Assembly: GCA_002324875.1 (NCBI GenBank) | Contig: NTJG01000002.1 | Span: 1 to 64,000 of the forward strand | Source of the DNA: Lysobacteraceae bacterium NML93-0793 | Lineage (GTDB): Bacteria; Pseudomonadota; Gammaproteobacteria; Xanthomonadales; Xanthomonadaceae | Direction of reading: 5' to 3' | Length of the DNA: 64,000 bases | Part shown: in pieces, positions 18,301 to 27,113 of the stretch | Layout of the letters: every line of letters starts with the position of its first letter | How positions within the stretch are numbered: position 1 is the first letter of the stretch | Notes under the pieces: model-generated | Told to the model about the DNA's origin: nothing | The model's input: only the letters and a program-made list of their open reading frames with translations | Database searches by the model: none | Position numbers and translations under genes: made by a program

Positions 18301-18616
18301 GGAAGCCCTGCTCGGAGCGCTGCTGGCGGAACTCGCCGCAGCGCCGGGCGGCATGTCGCTTCCGCGGCTGTGCAAGCGCCTGGGCATCCGCATGAGCGTG
18401 CTGCTGCGCACGCTCGCCTATCTCGGCGACGACGCGATCGGTGACACATCCGGCCCCGGCTGGGTGCGTACCTTCGAGGACGGCGAGCGCACGCTGGCGC
18501 AGCTGACCGACGCCGGCTGCGTGATGGCGCGTTCGCTCTCTGCATCGGAGATGCCGCCGGCACCGCAAACGAGCGACATACAGCCCGACGTTGACGTGCC
18601 GCCAGTGCGCGGCTAG
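18284..18616 (+). CDS. Small winged-helix-like protein of the fdh operon
   Basis: A 110-residue protein whose start lies inside the end of the dehydrogenase gene (17-base overlap). Residues about 5-90 look like a winged helix: LLGALLAELAAAPGGMSLPR, LCKRLGIRMSVLLRTLAYLG, then GPGWVRTFEDGERTLAQLTD. The tail is proline-rich and disordered. The family is not recognised with certainty. Position argues for an fdh-linked accessory or regulator; similar small genes follow fdhD/ydeP pairs in related bacteria. Confidence 0.65.
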   Translation: MPSSAEEALLGALLAELAAAPGGMSLPRLCKRLGIRMSVLLRTLAYLGDDAIGDTSGPGWVRTFEDGERTLAQLTDAGCVMARSLSASEMPPAPQTSDIQPDVDVPPVRG

Positions 18617-18620
18617 TCAC

Positions 18621-18790
18621 GCCGTTGTCCACATACGGTGTGGATCGTCTGACGACAAACATGTGGATAAGCCGCGCCGCCCCGCCTGCGAGGCGGCCGA
18701 GATGGGCTGGCGATTTACTCACCACCGCAACGGAAACGGATTCGATCCCCGCTTGATCTGCGCACGCCGATGTGCAGCGACACTCGCCGC
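18621..18790. repeat. DnaA-box repeat unit A
   Basis: First copy of a direct repeat of about 150 bases. It opens with three DnaA-box-like nonamers in a fixed layout: TTGTCCACA (18625-18633), TGTGGATCG (18639-18647) and TGTGGATAA (18662-18670). The last is the exact reverse complement of the canonical TTATCCACA. Similarity to unit B continues, gapped, to a shared TTGATCYGCGCACGC segment. There is no dnaA gene nearby. Confidence 0.6.
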
Positions 18791-18910
18791 GCCGGTCGGT
18801 CAGTCGCATGGCGGCTGCCGAAGCATCGCGCGCGTCGAATCGCCGATTCGCGATACAAGCGGTCACCGCACAGCCGGCGACTTGACGGCGCGTCGTGAAG
18901 CGTCCCCGGT

Positions 18911-19080
18911 GACGTTTTCCACACCGGATGTGGATCGTCTGATGACAAACATGTGGATAACCGCGTGGAGTCCGCTTTGGAGGCGGCGTCGAAACCGCTG
19001 GTCATTATTTGGCCAACACGGCACACGCGGCGGCAAGGCGGACTTGATCCGCGCACGCGCCTATGCAGTCAGGACCGGCG
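18911..19080. repeat. DnaA-box repeat unit B
   Basis: Second copy, offset by exactly 290 bases at the boxes: TTTTCCACA (18915-18923), TGTGGATCG (18929-18937) and a perfect TGTGGATAA (18952-18960). The spacer with GACAAACA is almost unchanged. The rest of the gene-free stretch, 19081-19508, shows no gene or clear repeat; the reading frames through it are low-complexity and unsupported. Confidence 0.6.
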
Positions 19081-19508
19081 CCTCCAAGGCGTGCCCCTCG
19101 ATGCATCGCCGCCGCTCACGTTCTGCATTTTTTCGACCACGGCGCGTGCTGCGATGCAGGCAGGGCGGTCGCGGGGTGTCGCGGCAGGGTGCCCGCCGGG
19201 CGACCCCGGCGCACGGCGATTGCCGACGCTCCGCACGGCGCGACGCCTGCCGCGGCTCACGTCGTATCGCGACGCAGGCTGCTTGCGTCCGGCACAGCGG
19301 GATGTTCCCAGGTCACAGACACCCGCGACGGCGGTGCGCCCGGATGGTCGCCCGGAAACGAGGGCGACGCGTTCGTGGGCAGGGGCCTGTGGAGGTCAAG
19401 GGAGCCACCGCTCACACCGGCGCCGATCGTCATGCCGGGGATCGCGTCGCTGCCTCGTTGCGTTTCGCAATCAATGCGGAACTCGACACGCGGAGGAACC
19501 GCGACGCC

Positions 19509-19952
19509 TCAGAACCAGGGCGCATCACCCAGCACGACCTTTCGGTAGTAGCTGACGTTCGCGCGCATCGCGTAGACCGCCGCGACACCGTAACCCACGC
19601 CGCGCGCGAACTGTCCGAGCCCCATCAGCTCGAACACCATCACCAGCGCGACCGCGCATGCCAGGTAGACCACCGCCTGCCGCCACAGTCCTTTGATCAG
19701 GTAATAGATCGGACCGAAGAAGAACGCCAGGAAATTGAAGTTGAGGCCGAAGCGCTCCTTCGCCGGGAGCGAGCGGAAATCAGGGAGTGCCGGCCCGCCC
19801 GCCCGTTCGATCAGGCGAAACCGGCGCTTCCACGTCTCGGACACCGCGAGTCGCGAGATCGGATCCGGCGTCGCCTGCAGAGCAGCGGCGGGCGGCGCAT
19901 AGGGTGAGACGGGAGGCGCAGCTGTTCCAGGCGAATTGTAGGGATCGCTCAC
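19509..19952 (-). CDS. DUF2628 family membrane protein
   Basis: A 147-residue protein with a proline- and alanine-rich N-terminus (about 30 residues). Then comes the DUF2628 core: WKRRFRLIERAGG, LPAKERFGLNFNFLAFFFGP and YYLIKGLWRQAVVYLACA, with two or three membrane segments. The function is unknown; these are small inner-membrane proteins. The GTG at 19952 is chosen because AAAGGA lies at suitable distance and it begins a plausible sequence. A longer frame upstream lacks a better start. Confidence 0.78.
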   Translation of the reverse strand: MSDPYNSPGTAAPPVSPYAPPAAALQATPDPISRLAVSETWKRRFRLIERAGGPALPDFRSLPAKERFGLNFNFLAFFFGPIYYLIKGLWRQAVVYLACAVALVMVFELMGLGQFARGVGYGVAAVYAMRANVSYYRKVVLGDAPWF

Positions 19953-20194
19953 GGAGAGTCCTTTCAGTGTGGACGCGTCCTGGCGCAACCGGCCCCAGGC
20001 CGCGCGGGGTGACCGGAGACTATCCGCTGGCCCGGTGCTGCGCCAGAGGACAGGTGCGCCCACGATCCGCTCGATGGCACCGGCGCGCATCGGGTCCGCA
20101 TGACGGTCCACCCGCATCGGGCCGCGCGGTCGGAACCACCGCGTCCACAGGCCTTGAGCGGACGCCAGCGCGCTGTCGTCACGGATGAGGCGCG

Positions 20195-21022
20195 TCAGCG
20201 TCTCCACGTCATCTCGAACCAGTGCGTGATCGCCTGGCCTGCGTCCAGTCGAGACGGCTCGAGATTGAAGGCATCCGGTGGCCCGCTCTGCGGCTCGACG
20301 CAGGTGGCGTGCGCGGTCTCGTCGAACACCACCCAGTGGCTGCAGTCCGATGTGAGCGTGACGCGCTGTCCGTCGCGATGGAGCACGGCGCCATCGGCTC
20401 CGGTGAAACAGTCGTCCCAGGGCGGTGGAGGCGGCGGCGCCAATGGTCGCGTGGCGATGCCCTCCGCATCGCGGGGGTAGACCGCGGCGGGAGCGAATTC
20501 AATGCGGTCCGGCTTGCGGAACCAGGGATGCCAGCCGATCACCGCGGGCATGGCCTGGTCGTCCGCCTGCAGTCCGAGCGTCAGCCGCAGGCAGCGCGGC
20601 ATCGCGCGGATGGTCTGCCGCGCGATGCCGCCGAACGGCCAGCGCGCGTCGCGCGGCAGCTGCAGCGACAGGACGATGCAGTCCGCCGTATGCAGTTCGA
20701 CCTGCCACGGCATCGCGAAGCCGACGCCGTGGATCGCATGCGGACCGAGATTGGGCGCGAGCCGATGCGCGCGGCCGTCGAAACGAAACCGACCATTCCG
20801 CACCCGCCCGGCCCAGGGCAGCATCGGATAACAGCCCCAGGCGATCGTCTGCGGATGGCCGTCGTCGGGGCCGACCAGTTGGGCATCGTCCGCGTACACG
20901 ATCTGCGCGATGCGGCCACCGGCCGACGGCGCGACGCTGACCCGCAGGGCGCCGCATTCGATGTCGAGCAATGCGCCCGGCGCGAGCGGCGCCTGTGCGC
21001 CGTCACCAGCCTCATCCGCCAT
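20195..21022 (-). CDS. Aldose 1-epimerase (GalM/YeaD-like mutarotase)
   Basis: A 275-residue beta-sandwich mutarotase. It shows LPWAGRVRNGRFRFDGR (substrate arginine region), HAIHGVGFAMPWQV (catalytic His), and the late HPWFRKPD and VEPQSGPPDAFN segments with the conserved acidic residue. It interconverts the alpha and beta anomers of aldoses, here probably xylose or arabinose freed by the neighbouring glycosidase. The start overlaps the end of the GH43 gene by 11 bases. It is the last gene of the transporter/GH43/epimerase operon. Confidence 0.85.
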   Translation of the reverse strand: MADEAGDGAQAPLAPGALLDIECGALRVSVAPSAGGRIAQIVYADDAQLVGPDDGHPQTIAWGCYPMLPWAGRVRNGRFRFDGRAHRLAPNLGPHAIHGVGFAMPWQVELHTADCIVLSLQLPRDARWPFGGIARQTIRAMPRCLRLTLGLQADDQAMPAVIGWHPWFRKPDRIEFAPAAVYPRDAEGIATRPLAPPPPPPWDDCFTGADGAVLHRDGQRVTLTSDCSHWVVFDETAHATCVEPQSGPPDAFNLEPSRLDAGQAITHWFEMTWRR

Positions 21023-22064
21023 AGGGATCGATCGTGCGGATCCGCCCGTCACTGTCGTGATGCAGCTCAGTCACCTTGGCCGTGCGCAGGTGGGTCACGC
21101 CGCCCGAGTGCAGCGCGTCGTGGTAGTAGAGCCACCAGCGACCGTCGAATTCGACGATCGAGTGATGCGTGGTCCAGCCGACCACCGGCTTCAAAATCAC
21201 GCCCTGGTAGGTGAAGGGCCCGTACGGGCTGTCGCCGACCGCGTAGCACAGCAGATGGGTGTTGCCGGTCGAATAGGAGAAGTAGTACCGCCCGGCATAC
21301 TTGTGCACCCACGGGCCTTCGAAGAAGCGGCGGCTGTGATCGTCGGCGCGCAGCGGCTGGCCGCGTTCGTCGAGGATCACCACCTCGCGCGTCGGCTCGT
21401 CGAGTTCGAGCATGTCCGCGCGCAACCGCCCCACCCGCGCGCCGAGTGCAGGCGCGTCGCCCACCGGTTCCTCGTGCGCGGCATCGCGGACGTTGTCGCG
21501 GTACTTCTGCAGCTGCCCGCCCCAGATGCCACCGAAGTACAGGTACTGCTCGCCGTCATCGTCCGCATAGACAGCCGGATCGATCGAGTAGGTACCGGCC
21601 ATCGCGTCGGGCTGCGCCGTGAACGGACCTTCGGGCCGGTCGCCGACCGCCACGCCGATGCGGAAGATGTCGTCGGCATCCTTGGCCGGAAAATAGAAGT
21701 AGTAGCGCCCGTCACGACACGCGGCGTCGGGCGCCCACATCTGTCGCTTCGCCCACGGTACATCGCGCACGTGCAGCGCCGGGCCGCAATCCACCACTTC
21801 ACCGTCCGGGGCGTCCATGCGCAGGACGTGATAATCGACCATCCCGAAATGGCCGCCCTCGTCGTCGAACGGCGTGCCTGCATCGATGTCGTGCGAGGGA
21901 TAGATGTACAACCGCCCCTCGAACACGTGCGCCGATGGATCGGCGGTGTAGATGTGGGTCACCAACGGCGGCGACACGGCCTTGCGTTTCAGCGCCTCGA
22001 GTTCCGCCGACAGGGCAGCCTCGCCCGCCGTTTCGGCCGTGGGCGGCACGGGATACGCGCTCAT
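21012..22064 (-). CDS. GH43 family glycoside hydrolase (cytoplasmic beta-xylosidase/arabinofuranosidase)
   Basis: A 350-residue five-bladed propeller enzyme. It opens with TADPSAHVFEGRLYIYPSHD, with the catalytic-base Asp in ADPS. SIDPAVYADDDGEQYLYFGG follows with the pKa-modulating Asp, and the general acid Glu lies in FFEGPWVHKYAGRYYFSYST. There is no signal peptide, so it acts inside the cell on imported xylo- or arabinoxylo-oligosaccharides. It overlaps the transporter stop by four bases (ATGA), so uptake and hydrolysis are coupled. Distinguishing xylosidase from arabinofuranosidase is not possible by reading alone. Confidence 0.87.
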   Translation of the reverse strand: MSAYPVPPTAETAGEAALSAELEALKRKAVSPPLVTHIYTADPSAHVFEGRLYIYPSHDIDAGTPFDDEGGHFGMVDYHVLRMDAPDGEVVDCGPALHVRDVPWAKRQMWAPDAACRDGRYYFYFPAKDADDIFRIGVAVGDRPEGPFTAQPDAMAGTYSIDPAVYADDDGEQYLYFGGIWGGQLQKYRDNVRDAAHEEPVGDAPALGARVGRLRADMLELDEPTREVVILDERGQPLRADDHSRRFFEGPWVHKYAGRYYFSYSTGNTHLLCYAVGDSPYGPFTYQGVILKPVVGWTTHHSIVEFDGRWWLYYHDALHSGGVTHLRTAKVTELHHDSDGRIRTIDPYGG

Positions 22065-23560
22065 GCCGTCACCTCCGCGGCCACGCGGCGCTCGCCCAGT
22101 TCGCGCTCCAGACGATTCTCCATGGCCTTGTCGATCCGGTAGAAGAACAGCAGCGCGACCGCCAGCAGAAACGGGATCGAGCAGTACCCGCTGATCGCCA
22201 GCCGGATGCCGTCCGTCACCGCGTCCGATTGCGCGCCGCCGCCGGTGGCATAGCCGTAATGGGCGAGGATCGCGGCGACCAGCGCGCCACCGATGCTCAG
22301 CCCGACCTTGAGGCCGCACAGCATCGCCGAGAAGATGATCGCCGTCGCACGGCGGTGATTGGTCCATTCGGAGTAGTCGGCGACATCGGCGATCATCGCC
22401 CACAGCAGCGGAATCGTGATGCCGTAGAAGAAGCCGTGCAGGATCTGCGAACCGAAGACCAGCCAGATCGCGTCCGGCGGATACAGGTAGAAGGCCAGTA
22501 CGAACAGCGTCGCCACGAACAACGCGCCGCCGAACACATCACGCTTGCCGAAGCGCTCGGCCAGCGGCCGTGACAGACCGATGCCGAGAATCATGAAGAT
22601 GATGCCGCCGGCATTGAACAGACTGAAGGCCGAAGTCGGCGCGTCTTCCGGCCACTGGAAGCCGGCCAGCCCCGCGCCGGTCAACGTGGCATTGAGGCCG
22701 GCGATGAAACCGTTGAAGCCCGTGGACTGCAGGAACGCCGCCAGCGCCGCCTCGTCGAGGTAGTACTGGAAGTAGTAGATCGTCATGCCGCCCTTGAGCG
22801 CGAGGGTGATGAAGACCAGCACCGTCAGCGTCAGCATGATCAGCCACGGTCGGTTGCGGGCCAGATCGCCCAGATCCTGCATCACGCCGGACGACTGCGT
22901 CTGCGCGGGCACGATGCGCTCGCGTGTGGTGAGGAAGGTGATCAGGAAGAACACCGTGCCGACGACGGCGAAGATCGTCATCACCTGCTCGAAACCGCGC
23001 ACGCGGTCGCCGTCACCGAGGATCAGCACCATCGGCAGCAGCAGCACCTGGATCACGAACTGCGCCACCATCACCGCGACGAAGCGGTACGACGACAGGC
23101 TGTTGCGCTGGTCCATGTTGCCGGTGAGCACCCCGCTCAGCGCGGCATACGGCAGGTTGTTGGCGCCGTAGACCAGCACCAGCAGCGTGTAGGTGACCAG
23201 CGCATAGATCACCTTGCCGCGCTCGCCGAGATCCGGCGTGCTGAAGGCCAGCAGCGCCAGTGCACCGAACGGCACCGCGGTCCACAGGATCCACGGCCGG
23301 AACTTGCCCCAGCGCGTCTGCGTGCGGTCGGCCAGCAGACCGATGATCGGCGTGAACACGAACGCGCCGAGCAGGCCGACGACGAAGATGATCGTCGCCG
23401 CGGTCGCAGCGGGCAACGCGTAGACGTCGGTGTAGAAGAATGCCAGGTACGTGACCAGGGTCTGGAAGATCAGGTTGGCGGCGAGGTCACCCAGGCTGTA
23501 GCCCAGCTTTTCGCGGACGGACAGCACTTCGGTGGCGCGGGAGGGAGAGGCGGAATTCAT
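22061..23560 (-). CDS. GPH-family (MelB-like) sugar:cation symporter
   Basis: A 499-residue transporter with about twelve membrane helices. The N-terminal REKLGYSLGDLAANLIFQTL, followed by the loop ADRTQTRWGKFRPWILW, is diagnostic of the glycoside-pentoside-hexuronide (GPH) family. It probably imports xylo-oligosaccharides or pentosides across the inner membrane for the GH43 enzyme encoded just downstream. It leads a three-gene operon (symporter, GH43, epimerase). A longer frame runs upstream; the ATG at 23560 gives the typical MelB-type N-terminus. Confidence 0.9.
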   Translation of the reverse strand: MNSASPSRATEVLSVREKLGYSLGDLAANLIFQTLVTYLAFFYTDVYALPAATAATIIFVVGLLGAFVFTPIIGLLADRTQTRWGKFRPWILWTAVPFGALALLAFSTPDLGERGKVIYALVTYTLLVLVYGANNLPYAALSGVLTGNMDQRNSLSSYRFVAVMVAQFVIQVLLLPMVLILGDGDRVRGFEQVMTIFAVVGTVFFLITFLTTRERIVPAQTQSSGVMQDLGDLARNRPWLIMLTLTVLVFITLALKGGMTIYYFQYYLDEAALAAFLQSTGFNGFIAGLNATLTGAGLAGFQWPEDAPTSAFSLFNAGGIIFMILGIGLSRPLAERFGKRDVFGGALFVATLFVLAFYLYPPDAIWLVFGSQILHGFFYGITIPLLWAMIADVADYSEWTNHRRATAIIFSAMLCGLKVGLSIGGALVAAILAHYGYATGGGAQSDAVTDGIRLAISGYCSIPFLLAVALLFFYRIDKAMENRLERELGERRVAAEVTA

Positions 23561-23695
23561 TGCGGCGTGGCACCCGTGGGAATGCCGTGGCCGCGGGCGC
23601 GGACACGGTGGGAGGCGCATGGACATCGGCGCGCGTCCGGCATCGCGTGCACCGGAGCGGCACAGACGATTCCGGCAGACGCGCGACGCCTGTGG

Positions 23696-23741
23696 AAAAA
23701 ACACGGCCCGCCCCGACGCCGGAGCGTCGGGACAGACCGTG
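23696..23741 (-). terminator. Rho-independent terminator of the TonB receptor gene
   Basis: On the minus strand a stem CCCGACGC/GCGTCGGG (23712-23731) is extended by the outer pair CCGTG/CACGG and followed by six T residues (23701-23696). It lies about 30 bases after the receptor stop codon and separates that gene from the symporter operon. Confidence 0.75.
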
Positions 23742-23767
23742 GGGAGACGACGTGGAGATGCATATGA

Positions 23768-26734
23768 TCAGAACGTGCCGCGGATGCCGATGCTGTAGGT
23801 GCGTCCGGGATCGTAGAGATCGTTGACGGCGTTGGGATACCAGAAGTTGGATCGGCGCTCCTCGCCGGTGATGTTGAGGATGTTGAACGTGATCTGCGGC
23901 TGCGAACGCACATTGGACAGCGTGTAGCTGGCCGCCAGATCGAGCTGGCCGCGGTCGTCACCGAAGATCTGCGCCTGCGGAATGCCCTGCTGGTTGGGGC
24001 CGGTGCCGACCGCACCCTCCTGCCAGGTGTAGGACAACCGCACCGACGCGACGCTGTTCTCCCAGTACGTGGTGGCGTTCCACATCGACGGCGACACCCC
24101 GTAGACGTTGCCGGCCAGCGCGCCGGCGTCGCGGCCGACGGTGGAGATGTCGATCTTGGTGTAGTTCGCCATGAAGCCCAGGCCGTCGAACACGAAGCGC
24201 AGCGGCTGCACCCAGATCGCTTCCCAGCCGCGGATGTTGAGCGCGGCGTCGGCATTGACCTGCTGGTTGACGTTGACCGTGGCCACGCCCGGGCCGCCGC
24301 GATTGTTGATCGCCTGCTGCTGGGTGTCGGTGAGGTCGTCGAACGGAATGCCGAGCGACAGGAACGGACGCGTGGTCATACCCTGGAAGGTGTAGCCGTC
24401 GACCCGCTTGTTGAACAGCGTCAGGCCGACGAAGCCCTCGTCACCCGTGTACCACTCGCCGCCCAGGTCGAAGTTGGTCGACAGATAGGGCGTGAGCTCG
24501 GGATTGCCCTGCGACGCGACCTGCGCCGACTGGTCGGTGAAGGTGGTCGAGGGCAGCATCGAGCTCGGGTTGGGACGCGTCATCGTGCGCGAGCCCGACA
24601 TGCGCAGCACCACGCGGTCGGCGACGTCCCAGGCGGCGCTGAACGACGGCAGCCACTCGCTGTAGTCACCGCTCAGCGTCTGGTACTGGCGCACGCCACC
24701 GATGGTGACCGGCCCGGAGATGTCCTGATCGGTGCTGGCCCAGCGCATGCCGGCGTTGAAGCGCAGGTCGCGGTTCCAGATCTCGGTGGTGCCGTTGAGT
24801 TCGATGTACGCCGCGAGCGTGCGCTCCACGAAGCCGCCGGTGGAGCCGCCGGTGTTCGGGCCGCCCGATTCGGGCGCCTCGTCGCGGTAGCGGTAGTAGT
24901 CGGTGTCCCCCTTGAAGCGGTTGCCGTCGACGGTGACGAAACCCAGCGGCCCCGGACGCAGGTAGGTGGCGAGGTCGGCACTCGAAATCAGCGCAGAACC
25001 GCCACCGGCGCAGGCCGGACGCGGGTCGCGCACGCTGCCGTCGGGATTGAGTCCACGGCACACCAGATCCTCGTAGGCCGGGCTGTTGTCGAAGCCGCGG
25101 ATGGTGCGCGAATTGCGGTCCCAGGCCACGCCGACGCGGACGTTGCGGGTGTCCTCGCCGAACTGCAGATCGGCGCGCACGCCGCTGGTCTCGGTCACGC
25201 GCTTTTCGTTCTGCACGTTGACCCGGCCGCCGCCCGCCCAGGTCCAGCCGAGGTCGGGATCGTTGAGGTCGAGATCGGTGGTCCAGCTGGGCACGTTGCC
25301 GTCGTTGACGTACTGCAGCGTGGTGAACGGCGAGTTGACCAGGATCGTCGGCGACTCGCGGAACATCCAGCTGCGGCTGAGGTTGGCTTCGACGTCGAGC
25401 TTGAGATCGTCGGTGAACCAGAACGTCGCGCCGGGCGTCACATGCCAGTACTGCACGTCCTCGATGTAGGGCCGGTATTCGAGGAAGAACTGCGCATTGG
25501 TGAACGTGGCGGCGGTGACGACGTTGTTCGCGTCGAGCTGCATGTCCAGCGGAATCAGCTGGCCGTTGCGGCCGATCAGATTCATGTCGATGCGCTCGTT
25601 GGTGCGCTTGGCCTTGGTGTAGAGCGTGTCCACCCACATGTGCAGGCGCTCGTTCGGACGCCACTCGAATGCGGCGAGCACCGCGTCGCGATCGCGATCG
25701 CCGGACATGTACACCGGACGGCCGAGACGCGGAATCAGTGCTTCACCGATCTGGTCGGTGGTGAGGCCCGGGTTGTTGGCGCCCAGCCAGGCGGCATCGA
25801 TCGGCGTGCCCGGCGTGAGGCCGGCGGCGATCGTCGCGGCATTGTTGGGGACGGTGTCGGGAATGCGCCAGCCGTTGCCGCCGGTCAGGTTGCAGCGCTG
25901 GCCCAGCGTGGGAAAGCTGCCGGCCGCGCCGGGACTGCCGCACTGCGCGTTGGTGAGATTCGGGTTGGTCCAGCCGATCGTCTCGTAACCTTCCACGCCG
26001 AGCTTGCCACGGGTCGAGGTCACACCCACCAGAGTGCCGAATGTGCCGTCCTCGTTGGTCCAGCTGAAGATCGACGAGGCGCGCGGACTGGTCTTGCTGC
26101 TGATGTCGTTGTAATCCGCCTGCAGCTGGTAGGAGACGTGCGTGCCCGGCCGGTCGAACGGACGCACGCTGCGCATGTCGACGACGCCGGCGGCGCCGCC
26201 TTCCGGCAGGCTGGCCTGCGGCGATTTGTAGACCGTGACTTCGGTGAAGAACTCGGTCGGGAAGATGTTGAGATCCACCTCGCGGTTCTGGTTGGTGGCA
26301 TCCAGACCGATCGATGCCGTCGCCACCGATGCGCCGTTGATCAGGGTCTTGGTGAAGCTGCTGCCGAGACCGCGGATCGCGATGTTGAGGCCTTCGCCGT
26401 TGACGTCCCGGTTCAACTGGATACCCGGGATGCGGGTCAGCGATTCGGCGATGTTGGTATCGGGGAATTTGCCCAGATCCTCGGCGAAGATGGAATCGGT
26501 GAAGCCGGTCGAATCACGCTTGGCTTCGGTGGCGAACTGCAGGCTCTGGCGGTAGCCGGTGACGGACACCGCATCGAGCTGCGTGACCGCGTCGGATTCC
26601 GCGGGCGGCGATGTGGCGGGTGTGGCCGGCGTCTGCGCCTGCGGGCTCTGCGCCAGCGCGGATGCGCTCGCCATGCCGAGCAGCGCCAGACTCAACGCAC
26701 GCGACAACGCCGTTCTCGTGACTTTCAATTGCAC
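23768..26734 (-). CDS. TonB-dependent receptor of the xylan locus
   Basis: A 988-residue outer-membrane receptor of the Xanthomonas/Caulobacter carbohydrate type. The GTG at 26734 follows a strong GGGAGGGGAG and begins a signal peptide ending near ASALAQ. A TonB-box-like stretch (QLDAVSVTG) precedes the plug (GKFPDTNIAESLTRIPGIQL, GLNIAIRGLGSSFTKTLING). The long beta-barrel ends in aromatic phenylalanine (YSIGIRGTF). Location among xylan genes, and TAGCGCTA operators upstream, make xylo-oligosaccharide uptake likely. Alternative ATG and TTG starts further up or down are less well supported. Confidence 0.92.
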   Translation of the reverse strand: MQLKVTRTALSRALSLALLGMASASALAQSPQAQTPATPATSPPAESDAVTQLDAVSVTGYRQSLQFATEAKRDSTGFTDSIFAEDLGKFPDTNIAESLTRIPGIQLNRDVNGEGLNIAIRGLGSSFTKTLINGASVATASIGLDATNQNREVDLNIFPTEFFTEVTVYKSPQASLPEGGAAGVVDMRSVRPFDRPGTHVSYQLQADYNDISSKTSPRASSIFSWTNEDGTFGTLVGVTSTRGKLGVEGYETIGWTNPNLTNAQCGSPGAAGSFPTLGQRCNLTGGNGWRIPDTVPNNAATIAAGLTPGTPIDAAWLGANNPGLTTDQIGEALIPRLGRPVYMSGDRDRDAVLAAFEWRPNERLHMWVDTLYTKAKRTNERIDMNLIGRNGQLIPLDMQLDANNVVTAATFTNAQFFLEYRPYIEDVQYWHVTPGATFWFTDDLKLDVEANLSRSWMFRESPTILVNSPFTTLQYVNDGNVPSWTTDLDLNDPDLGWTWAGGGRVNVQNEKRVTETSGVRADLQFGEDTRNVRVGVAWDRNSRTIRGFDNSPAYEDLVCRGLNPDGSVRDPRPACAGGGSALISSADLATYLRPGPLGFVTVDGNRFKGDTDYYRYRDEAPESGGPNTGGSTGGFVERTLAAYIELNGTTEIWNRDLRFNAGMRWASTDQDISGPVTIGGVRQYQTLSGDYSEWLPSFSAAWDVADRVVLRMSGSRTMTRPNPSSMLPSTTFTDQSAQVASQGNPELTPYLSTNFDLGGEWYTGDEGFVGLTLFNKRVDGYTFQGMTTRPFLSLGIPFDDLTDTQQQAINNRGGPGVATVNVNQQVNADAALNIRGWEAIWVQPLRFVFDGLGFMANYTKIDISTVGRDAGALAGNVYGVSPSMWNATTYWENSVASVRLSYTWQEGAVGTGPNQQGIPQAQIFGDDRGQLDLAASYTLSNVRSQPQITFNILNITGEERRSNFWYPNAVNDLYDPGRTYSIGIRGTF

Positions 26735-26861
26735 CGTACTCCCCTCCCGTTTCTGGTGACGACCTGCCGATCGCGAAGGCGCGTCGGCTGTGTGGCTTGA
26801 TTGTGTGGACAACCCCGACGTCGCAGGCCGGAACGAAAGGCCGGATATGACGTGATTTTTA

Positions 26862-26875
26862 CGGTAGCGCTATCA
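26862..26875. promoter_or_regulatory. xyl-box-like operator 1 (receptor/exuT promoter region)
   Basis: CGGTAGCGCTATCA is a near-palindrome centred on AGCGCT, about 130 bases upstream of the TonB receptor start. It resembles the TGGTAGCGCTAACA box reported for the LacI-type XylR of Xanthomonas. It is probably bound by the LacI-type regulator encoded at 45451-46512. Confidence 0.65.
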
Positions 26876-26944
26876 TTCGAGATGCGCACGCTGCGTAGCA
26901 GCATGACGTGGCACGGCGCGCTTAGAGCCTCGAAAAACCTTACT

Positions 26945-26958
26945 AATTAGCGCTAGAA
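26945..26958. promoter_or_regulatory. xyl-box-like operator 2 (weaker)
   Basis: AATTAGCGCTAGAA keeps the TTAGCGCTA core but loses symmetry on the right. It lies between operators 1 and 3 in the divergent region. Confidence 0.45.
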
Positions 26959-27028
26959 GCGAGCCTTCCGAATGACTCGCTTGCGCTTTGGTGCGCTGCA
27001 AGAGGCGTCACATCCGACGCTGTGATAA

Positions 27029-27042
27029 TGATAGCGCTATCA
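27029..27042. promoter_or_regulatory. xyl-box-like operator 3 (perfect palindrome)
   Basis: TGATAGCGCTATCA is a perfect 14-base palindrome about 70 bases upstream of the hexuronate transporter start. With the two sites on its left it makes up the shared control region of the divergent receptor and transporter genes (26735-27113). Confidence 0.7.
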
Positions 27043-27113
27043 CTTTCAAGGCGCGCTGCGTCGGGGGACTGGATGGCGGCGATACGCATGTGCACCACAC
27101 GGTGGACCTCGCG

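Noticed and set aside
15730-18411. An 893-codon open frame on the minus strand opposite fdhD and the dehydrogenase
   Set aside because: It is a reverse-frame shadow; its translation is His/Arg/Val rich without any domain.
18621-19080. Calling the DnaA-box block the chromosomal origin
   Set aside because: No dnaA, dnaN, gidA or rpmH gene is near, and no clear AT-rich unwinding region is present; only a cluster of boxes is supported.
18591-19907. A 438-codon open frame through the DnaA-box repeats
   Set aside because: The sequence is arginine-rich and unstructured, and it crosses a direct repeat and the end of the DUF2628 gene.
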